From: Anaerolineales bacterium UBA2181
GTDB taxonomy: Bacteria > Chloroflexota > Anaerolineae > Promineifilales > UBA4811
Direction of reading: 5' to 3'
Assembly: GCA_002328075.1 (NCBI GenBank)
Contig: DCVT01000031.1
Span: 62,001 to 126,000, forward strand
DNA: 64,000 nucleotides
Part shown: positions 57,964 to 64,000 of the stretch, piece after piece
Position numbering within the stretch: position 1 is the stretch's first letter
Layout: every line of letters begins with the position of its first letter
Made by a program: the position numbers and the translations under genes
Notes under the pieces: model-generated
The model's input: the letters and a program-made list of their open reading frames with translations, nothing else
The model's database searches: none
Told to the model about the DNA's origin: nothing

Positions 57964-60075
57964 CTATTCATCCGCCACGCCCCACACGCGGATCACGCGG
58001 TCAGACCCGCCGGATGCCAGGTAAACGCCATCCGGTGACCAGTCGACGGAGGTCGACCCAATCGAAGCGGCACCCAATTCCGACAAGACCGCGCCGGTCG
58101 CCGGATCCCACAGTCGAATCCGATCACTGGCTGAAGCCACCATGTCGCCACCTGGAGACCAGGCCAGGCCAAGCACCGAGCTCCCTACGGAACGCAGAAA
58201 GACCTGGTCTGCACTGGCCACATCGTACATCAGCAGTTGTCCAAAGTCCGTACCGGCGGCTATGTGGGAGCCATCGGGCGACCAGGCAGCAGTCAGGAGG
58301 CTGAATTCCTGCAGCCCCAACGTCAATTCGGCGGTGGTGCGATCCCAGACCGCCAGTCCCAGATCGCCGGCCACGGCCAGTCGCGCCCCGTCAGGCGACC
58401 AAGCTAACTGCCGCACCGCCCCGATGGGCGCTTCCGGAACCGCGGTCACTTGGCCAGTTGCTGCGTGCCAGACCCAAACCTGTCCCTGGTTGGCGCCCGC
58501 CACCACCAGGTCCTCCTCGGCCGACCAGTACGGCGCTCGCACACCTGCCAGTTCGTCGATGTTCAGTGCTGCATCCCCACTACCAGCATTCCATAGCCGA
58601 AACCCGGTATCGCCCCAGGCAGCCAGCAGCCGGCCGTCAGGAGACCAGCCCACGCCGAGGATCGGACCACCGGCATCCAGCGTGCGGCGCAAAGCTCCAT
58701 CGCTCACTCCCCAACACCGCACCAAGGTGTCCGAGTACGCGACGGCCAGTTCGGCTGAATCCGGCGACCAGGACACCGAAAGCACATTCGCTGGCACCGG
58801 GCGGGGTGCAGATAAGGTCAACACCGTGCGGGCATCGATGGTCGACCAGAGGGTCACTGTGCCATCCACGCTCCCAGCCGCCAGCCACCGACCATCCTCC
58901 GACCAGGCCATGGCACTGGCCCAGAATCCGTGGTCAACTGCGGCGAACTCGCTGCTGTTTGCCACCTCCCACACCTGCAACCGGCCGGGCATACCGGGCG
59001 CCACCGAAACCAGCCATAGACCATCAGCCGACCAGTCCACCAGCGGAGTGCTGTCCGAGCCCACGCTCCAGGCCTGGCCAACCTGTTCGTGGCCTACGGT
59101 CCAGACCTCGACACCCCCGCCTGCCAGGCCCCAGGCAAGTTGAGAACCGTCGCGCGACCAGGTAACGCGGCCAACTGATCCGGCCGAGACCGGAAGCGAA
59201 ACCAGCTCTACGCCCGTCTGTGAATCCCAGACCCGAACCTTTCCGTCGTGGCCGCCCGAGGCCAGCCGTCCGCCGTCAGGTGACCAGGCCAGGCGGTTAA
59301 GACCTGATAGCTGATCCAGTTGCCGGACGACCGATCCGCTGTTGGCGTCCCGCACGGTTACCCGGCCGTCCCCTCCACTTTGGCTGCACCCAATGCCCAG
59401 TTGGGCGCTGTTGGGCAGCCAGGCAATTGAAACGGCCATACACTCCGTCTCCCGTTCCCAGGTGTGAACCGGCCGCTGCATAGACACATCCCAGACGGTG
59501 ACCGTGCCGTCGTTCGCCTTGGACGCCAACCAGGCACCGTCCGGCGACCAGGCGACCTCGTCACCACCGCCCTGAGCCTCCAGCGTGATGGTGGGTGCGC
59601 TGTCGCGCAGGTTCCACACACGCACCGTGTTGTCGCCGCCGCCCGAGACCAGGCGGTTGCCATCCGGCGACCAGGATATGGAGAACACTTCACCGGCGTG
59701 CCCTTCCAGCAAGCCAATGGGTTCCAGGGCGGGAACGCTGTATAACCAGATGCCGGCGCTACCAGCCGCTGCCACGGTGCTACCGTCAGGGCTCACCGCG
59801 ACGCTCCAGATGATTCCCCTCCCTATCAGGTCGATTTGGGTTACCCGGTTGACCTTGCTCGGATCTATGGGCTCTTTGGCCGCAGCCGGTGTGACCGGTG
59901 CCGGTTCAGTGGCTGCCACGGTTGCCGGCGGATTCTGCGTCGGGTCAGGTGTGGGACTCTGCGCGGCAGCGGTCTGGTCGCCGGCCGGCGTGGGCGTTTC
60001 TACCGTCATTTCGAATGTGCCGCACGCCGCCAAAAGGATCATTAGCGCAATCAGTTGACAAGTCAAAGCTCTCAT
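57964..60075 (-). CDS. Lipoprotein with about 15 WD40 repeats
   Basis: 703-residue lipoprotein. The signal ends at L-L-A-A-C, followed by a Thr/Pro/Ala linker to about 75. About 15 WD40 repeats follow, each with the W-S-P-D-G motif (sometimes W-S-R-D-G, W-S-A-D-G or W-S-E-D-G), enough for two beta-propellers. It is predicted to be a surface interaction platform. A strong AGGAGGT precedes GTG-ATG; ATG 60075 is chosen. It lies beside a two-component pair, with a candidate operator between. Confidence 0.85.
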   Translation of the reverse strand: MRALTCQLIALMILLAACGTFEMTVETPTPAGDQTAAAQSPTPDPTQNPPATVAATEPAPVTPAAAKEPIDPSKVNRVTQIDLIGRGIIWSVAVSPDGSTVAAAGSAGIWLYSVPALEPIGLLEGHAGEVFSISWSPDGNRLVSGGGDNTVRVWNLRDSAPTITLEAQGGGDEVAWSPDGAWLASKANDGTVTVWDVSMQRPVHTWERETECMAVSIAWLPNSAQLGIGCSQSGGDGRVTVRDANSGSVVRQLDQLSGLNRLAWSPDGGRLASGGHDGKVRVWDSQTGVELVSLPVSAGSVGRVTWSRDGSQLAWGLAGGGVEVWTVGHEQVGQAWSVGSDSTPLVDWSADGLWLVSVAPGMPGRLQVWEVANSSEFAAVDHGFWASAMAWSEDGRWLAAGSVDGTVTLWSTIDARTVLTLSAPRPVPANVLSVSWSPDSAELAVAYSDTLVRCWGVSDGALRRTLDAGGPILGVGWSPDGRLLAAWGDTGFRLWNAGSGDAALNIDELAGVRAPYWSAEEDLVVAGANQGQVWVWHAATGQVTAVPEAPIGAVRQLAWSPDGARLAVAGDLGLAVWDRTTAELTLGLQEFSLLTAAWSPDGSHIAAGTDFGQLLMYDVASADQVFLRSVGSSVLGLAWSPGGDMVASASDRIRLWDPATGAVLSELGAASIGSTSVDWSPDGVYLASGGSDRVIRVWGVADE

Positions 60076-60134
60076 CACTTACCTCCTGTGATACTGTCTT
60101 GCGCCTATTAATAGCAGATATGCGTCACCAAACC

Positions 60135-60172
60135 ATTACATCTCTGTTACAGATTCGCCACAACCCGTTACC
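60135..60172 (-). promoter_or_regulatory. Candidate OmpR-type operator upstream of the WD40 gene
   Basis: On the minus strand, half-sites TGTAAT (60135-60140), TGTAAC (60146-60151), TGTGGC (60157-60162) and GGTAAC (60167-60172) recur at 11, 11 and 10 bp. A possible -10 (TATTAA, 60108-60113) lies 20-odd bp downstream. Tandem half-sites of 6-7 bp in ~11-bp phase are the usual binding pattern of OmpR/PhoB-family regulators, one of which is encoded nearby. Confidence 0.5.
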
Positions 60173-60183
60173 ACCTGATAACC

Positions 60184-61092
60184 TCAACGGGTCGGGATTC
60201 GCAACCGTACAACGGTTCCCTGGCCCTCGCGGCTCTGGATCGAAACCTGCCCACCGTGCCGCTCGACGACTGCTCGCACCAGTGCCAGACCTATCCCGCT
60301 GCCAGATGTGGCACGTGCGTGCCGGCCGCGGTACAGCTCCTCCCACACCAAAGGTATCTCTTCGGCCGGCATTCCGGTGCCCGTATCCGCCACCTCAATG
60401 ACCACGGCCGTGCCGTCCTCGAAACCGCGAACCTCCACCACGCTGCCGGGTTCGCTGAATTTGAGCGCGTTATCCACCAGGTTGTGAACTGCCAAGGCCA
60501 ACAGGTCGCCATCGCCGCGGACTTCCGGCAAAGGCCACGGCACCCGAGGTACGGCAAGCTGGAGATGCCGGTCCTGAGCTTCAGGCTGCTCCCGCGCAGC
60601 CGCAATGACCTCTTCCAGCATGTGGGCCAGGTCAACCTGAGCCTGCTCCAGTGGCCGGGTCTCCAGTTCCACCAACTTGCGCATGTCGGCCGTGAGGCGC
60701 CCCAGCCGCAAGGCCTGGCTCTCAATGCTTGCCGCGGTTTCCTGCTGGGCCGGATCGACTAACGCCGGTACCAGATTCGCCAATCCGGCTCGAATCGCCA
60801 TCAGGGGATTCTTGAACTCGTGGTCCAGGCGACGCAGTAGACGGCGCCGTTCTTCGGCCGCCTGAAACCGAGCTTCGCCGACTCGTTTTGCCGCCTGTCG
60901 ACGCACCCAAGACACTGTCATCAGCACCACACCCGAGACGATCAAGAACGCAAGACTCAGGACCGTGATGACTGCTGGCAGATCAGCTCGCAGATGCAGG
61001 ATCGGATCGGGTCGCTGATCCGTCCTCATCCACCAGGCTGCCAGCAAACCAAGTCCGGCCGGAATTGCCGCCATCGTCCACCGCCATCTCAT
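60184..61092 (-). CDS. Sensor histidine kinase
   Basis: 302-residue membrane histidine kinase. Two N-terminal transmembrane helices (about 7-22 and 40-62) enclose a short extracellular loop, so it may sense the membrane itself. The H-box is L-D-H91-E-F-K-N-P-L. Then come N-box L-V-D-N-A-L-K-F-S, G1 A-D-T-G-T-G-M and G2 G-S-G-I-G-L-A-L-V. ATG overlaps the response regulator stop. The small sensor loop gives no ligand clue. Confidence 0.93.
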   Translation of the reverse strand: MRWRWTMAAIPAGLGLLAAWWMRTDQRPDPILHLRADLPAVITVLSLAFLIVSGVVLMTVSWVRRQAAKRVGEARFQAAEERRRLLRRLDHEFKNPLMAIRAGLANLVPALVDPAQQETAASIESQALRLGRLTADMRKLVELETRPLEQAQVDLAHMLEEVIAAAREQPEAQDRHLQLAVPRVPWPLPEVRGDGDLLALAVHNLVDNALKFSEPGSVVEVRGFEDGTAVVIEVADTGTGMPAEEIPLVWEELYRGRHARATSGSGIGLALVRAVVERHGGQVSIQSREGQGTVVRLRIPTR

Positions 61093-61805
61093 GGCGCGAC
61101 CTCCACCTCACCAACGTAGCGATAACCCTGCCCGGGCACCGTTTCGATGTATTGAGGTTGGGCCGGATCATCATCCAGTGCCCGGCGCAATTCGGCAATC
61201 CGCGTATCAACGGCGCGGGTGCCGGTCGGATAATCCCAGCCCCACACCACGTCCAGCAACCGGTCGCGGCTGACCAACTCATCCGGGTGGGTCACCAGGT
61301 ACTCTAGCAACGCCAGCGCCTTGGGCGTTAGCACCAGCTCCGCCCCCCCAAGCCAACAACGTCGGCTGCCGCGGTCCAGCAGCAACGCACCGCTGGTCAG
61401 ACGATGGGCGCTTGTCAGCGGCGGCTGGCCCGGCCGAGCACGACGCAGCACGCTGCGGACACGGGCAACCAATTCGTGGGGGTCGAACGGCTTGTTGAGA
61501 TAGTCGTCGGCACCTTCCTCCAGGGCCATGGCGCGTTCGGCGGACTCTCCCACCTGGGTAAGCAGGATGACCGGCGTCCAATCACCGGCTTGCCGCAGAC
61601 GGCGAAGCACCTCCCGGCCATCCAGTTTGGGCATGAGCACGTCCAGCACCACCAGGTTGGGTGCCAAGGAGGCGAGCTTGGTGATGGCCTCCTCCCCATC
61701 CTGCCCCACAGATACCTCAAAGCCGGTTCGCTCCAAAAAGGCAGCCAGGTTGGTCGTTATGGCCGGTTCGTCATCTACCAGCAGAATTCTAGGCCGATTG
61801 ACCAT
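61089..61805 (-). CDS. OmpR-family response regulator
   Basis: 238-residue regulator. The receiver domain has D11-D12, phospho-acceptor D55 (V-L-D-V-L-M-P) and K105 (N-K-P-F). The C-terminal winged helix has L-T-P-K-A-L-A-L-L-E-Y-L, V-D-T-R-I-A-E-L-R-R-A-L and G-Q-G-Y-R-Y, all OmpR/PhoB features. GGAGGG precedes the ATG. It is probably phosphorylated by the overlapping kinase. Confidence 0.95.
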   Translation of the reverse strand: MVNRPRILLVDDEPAITTNLAAFLERTGFEVSVGQDGEEAITKLASLAPNLVVLDVLMPKLDGREVLRRLRQAGDWTPVILLTQVGESAERAMALEEGADDYLNKPFDPHELVARVRSVLRRARPGQPPLTSAHRLTSGALLLDRGSRRCWLGGAELVLTPKALALLEYLVTHPDELVSRDRLLDVVWGWDYPTGTRAVDTRIAELRRALDDDPAQPQYIETVPGQGYRYVGEVEVAP

Positions 61806-62006
61806 GGAACCCTCCGTCCTACAGGTTGCAGGTTTTCTTCTGCTACACCAGTCCGGCTCGCCCGCGGTAGTGAGTCGAAAACTAATCCACCGGGTAATGG
61901 CCGTCAGACGGACAGCCCCCTGAACCCGACAATCGGCCGCACAGCAGCCGCAACTCTCGCCGGCGTCTCCGGCAGGTTGGAGGCTGAACCACCTTCAATG
62001 CAGCGA

Positions 62007-64000
62007 TCAGCGCCAGGCAGAAACGCGGTCGGTGTCAGAATCGCCGCGAGCCGAACGATAACTGATCTCCCAGTAAGGAGCCCAGCCGATAGACACCAAC
62101 TCGACTCGGACATCCGTGCGACGCGGTTTGATGACCGTTGTCTCTACCTGATCCAGGGCATCCGTCCACTTGCCGGAAATGGTCTCGGCTTCCTGTTCCG
62201 TCTCCTTCTCGAGCGCTTCTATCCTTGTGTCCAGCCGCTCAATCTCAGCCTCGGCCGCCTTGACTTGCGCTTTGGCGGTGGCAGTAAGACGCCTCTTGGT
62301 GGATGCCTTTGTGAGTGCAGTGGTGCTTCGGCGTCGCCCACCAAAAAGCCCCAACACGCCAACCACCGACTCCCCGGCTGACAGCAGCTCATCGCGCTTG
62401 CGGGCCTGGTGTTGGTCTCCATACTTGTCGAGGTCACGCTCCTGGCGGCTTCGCTGGGTCTCCAACCGATCCAATTCCTGTTGGGCCTTTTTGCGCAGCT
62501 TGTCTACTTCCTGGTCACGTTTTTCCCGGGCAGTCTGCTGGGCTCGGGCTTTGAAATCGCGCTCCGACTCGCCTGGCCGGCTGTACAAGTTGAGGATCGG
62601 GTTGAAATACAACGTGAACGCCTGTTCCCGATAGAGATAATCCGCGAAATCCTTAGCCAGTGCCTTGAGCTCAACCGGGGTGTTGGCGGCCTCGGCCAGC
62701 GGTCCAAAGAGCGCCTTAGCCTCTGGTTCGCGCTCCAGATCGGATAAGCCCAGATCCAGCGGGTCCGCGTCCTGCCAACGCACAACCACGCCCACGTCGC
62801 CCGGTTGCACCAACCACCCAACTTTGCGGCGCTCGTCCACGCCGCGTTTGGAATCCACAAAGGCAACCTCTCCCAGCGCAAGCAGGCATGGCTCATACAC
62901 CAGCGCCGTCTTTTCGGCCTCCAGACGCCGACCGGATTCCCCCTCCAGGCGCGCCACCGCTCGGTTGGAACTGATCTGCGCGGGAAGGTAATACTGTGGC
63001 ATATCGGGCGGCAAGGCCGGAGGTGTCTGGCTGTAACCGCGCGGCCCTTGGAGAGCGCCGGGCCGGCCTTCGCTTCGGACCTCCGACCGCTCTTTCAACT
63101 GGCCAGCCGCAGGACCCTCGGCCGGCGCGGAAACCAGCTGGCGAATCTGGCTGCGGGTGAGAGGGCCGCGCAAGTAGCTCATGGCCCAGCGGGTCTGAAA
63201 GGTGACTGGCTTTTCTCCGTGCACATTGTGCAGCAAGAACACCCGAGACCCAACCTCCGAGATAGTGCGATCCAGTTCCCGGCGATCGGTGGCACCGCCG
63301 GCGGTCGCGGCGGCGGATTGGAGGCCATCCAGGACTCGCGCCTTGTCCTGCTCCGTCTGCAACTTTCCTATGAACCAGGTACCAGCGTTGGTGAGCCCCT
63401 TGTAGTCCAGATCTACCGGGTTCTGCGTGGTCAGCACGACGCCCAGTCCAAACGCCCGGGCCTGTTTTAGCAGGGTCAAGAGCGGCCGTTTGGAGGGGGG
63501 CTCAGCAACGGGCGGGAAAAAGCCGAACAGCTCGTCGAAATAGAGCAGGGCCCGCAGGCTGGTCGTTCCACTTTGGCTCCGCATCCAGGTGATCAGCTGA
63601 CCCAGCAGCAGGGTCACAAAGAACATCCTTTCGGCGTCGTTCAGGTGCGCAATGTAAAAGATGCTATGACGCGGTTTCCCGCTCGGGCTGTGCCAAAGGT
63701 CAGCTATATCCAGCGGTTCGCCGCGGATCCAAGTGGCGAATCCGGGCGCTGCCATGATATTGTTGAGCGCTATGGCCAGCCCGAACCGATCCTTTTCCGG
63801 GAAAAAGGTATCCACGTCAAAGACCCCGACCTGACGAACGGGGGGATTCTGGATGGCGGTGATCAACAGCGCCAGGTCTAGATCCTGCCCGAGACGCCAA
63901 TAGTGTTCAAACAGGTTCGCTAACAGGATGTGCTCCCGGCTCCGGAGCGGATCGGCCGATACGCCGATCAGGCCCAGCAGCGCGCTGACCGTGTCTTGGA
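62007..64000 (-). CDS. HerA-like/DUF87 ATPase (5' part off window)
   Basis: At least 664 residues are visible, open to the right edge. The ATPase core includes a Walker B-like L-L-Y-F-D-E-L-F-G-F, T-T-Q-N-P-V-D-L-D-Y and a conserved G-R-E-like region, as in HerA/VirB4/TraG-type AAA ATPases. Walker A lies outside the window. The C-terminal third holds a long charged coiled coil (about residues 480-610). No NurA nuclease is adjacent on this side. Whether it moves DNA or acts in a defence or secretion complex cannot be decided here. Confidence 0.7.
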   Translation of the reverse strand, partial: QDTVSALLGLIGVSADPLRSREHILLANLFEHYWRLGQDLDLALLITAIQNPPVRQVGVFDVDTFFPEKDRFGLAIALNNIMAAPGFATWIRGEPLDIADLWHSPSGKPRHSIFYIAHLNDAERMFFVTLLLGQLITWMRSQSGTTSLRALLYFDELFGFFPPVAEPPSKRPLLTLLKQARAFGLGVVLTTQNPVDLDYKGLTNAGTWFIGKLQTEQDKARVLDGLQSAAATAGGATDRRELDRTISEVGSRVFLLHNVHGEKPVTFQTRWAMSYLRGPLTRSQIRQLVSAPAEGPAAGQLKERSEVRSEGRPGALQGPRGYSQTPPALPPDMPQYYLPAQISSNRAVARLEGESGRRLEAEKTALVYEPCLLALGEVAFVDSKRGVDERRKVGWLVQPGDVGVVVRWQDADPLDLGLSDLEREPEAKALFGPLAEAANTPVELKALAKDFADYLYREQAFTLYFNPILNLYSRPGESERDFKARAQQTAREKRDQEVDKLRKKAQQELDRLETQRSRQERDLDKYGDQHQARKRDELLSAGESVVGVLGLFGGRRRSTTALTKASTKRRLTATAKAQVKAAEAEIERLDTRIEALEKETEQEAETISGKWTDALDQVETTVIKPRRTDVRVELVSIGWAPYWEISYRSARGDSDTDRVSAWR

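Noticed and set aside
57964..60075. Recurring GACCAGG-like DNA motifs as a possible CRISPR or direct-repeat array
   Set aside because: They are the codons of the W-S-P-D-G motif in successive WD40 repeats; spacing and sequence vary with the protein.
1..64000. tRNA or rRNA genes, insertion sequences and prophage genes
   Set aside because: None was found by eye in the intergenic gaps; a covariance-model search would be needed to exclude small RNA genes completely.

Overview
The window is GC-rich chromosomal DNA from a bacterium. The most likely source is a member of the Chloroflexota, perhaps Anaerolineae or a relative. This is inferred from the combination of coenzyme F420 genes, lipoproteins and surface proteins with long Thr/Pro linkers, a DnaB/DnaD/DnaC-type replication operon, and the AMMECR1-MEMO-radical SAM trio. 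No rRNA, tRNA, CRISPR array, insertion sequence or phage module was seen. Both ends cut through genes: a metallophosphoesterase on the left and a HerA-like ATPase on the right.

Layout. 1-9.7 kb (+ strand after the first gene): tRNA t6A genes tsaE-tsaB, rimI, a CDP-paratose epimerase-like SDR, type 4 uracil-DNA glycosylase, an alpha/beta hydrolase, a lipoprotein with two DsbA-like domains, PcrA/UvrD helicase and a NYN RNase-like gene. 10-15 kb (-): dnaB, dnaD-like and a helicase loader with two fused AAA+ domains, in overlapping frames, then a LysM/M23 lipoprotein. 15-21.5 kb (-): bifunctional nuclease, F420 genes cofE and fno, and an SsnA amidohydrolase beside a molybdenum hydroxylase. 21.5-25.5 kb (-): the AmmeMemoRadiSam trio with a zinc-ribbon protein, Nif3 and a 58-residue protein. 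25.7-28.5 kb (-): rpsO-pnp with leader hairpins and a strong terminator. 28.6-37.5 kb (+): site-2 protease-like, HD, TyrA-like, glycosyltransferase, ABC-2 permease, DUF2723-type membrane protein and a surface metallopeptidase. 37.6-46.4 kb (-): small zincin, Eis-like GNAT, L,D-transpeptidase, CapA-like lipoprotein, proline dehydrogenase and a four-subunit 2-oxoacid:ferredoxin oxidoreductase. 46.7-55 kb (+): membrane protein, glycogen synthase-like gene with a coupled leader ORF, a glycosidase, a PPC-domain surface protein and a sortase-like protein without its catalytic Cys. 55-64 kb (-): an inositol monophosphatase remnant, a phosphoglycerate mutase, a PIG-L deacetylase, a WD40 lipoprotein with a candidate operator, a histidine kinase/response regulator pair and the truncated ATPase.

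The most striking observation is the phosphoglycerate mutase at 55211-56797. It is a full-length, single-frame protein whose halves are in swapped order. The C-terminal part of the phosphatase domain comes first, then the normal N-terminal part, then the transferase domain. It reads as a circular permutation of the cofactor-independent enzyme, with the metal ligands and the catalytic Ser kept. Other items worth attention are the degenerate sortase-like protein, the doubled helicase loader, the AmmeMemoRadiSam neighbourhood, 11-bp-phased repeats upstream of the WD40 lipoprotein, and a 17-codon leader ORF overlapping the glycogen synthase start.

All calls rest on reading the translated sequence and remembered family motifs. 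No database search was possible.
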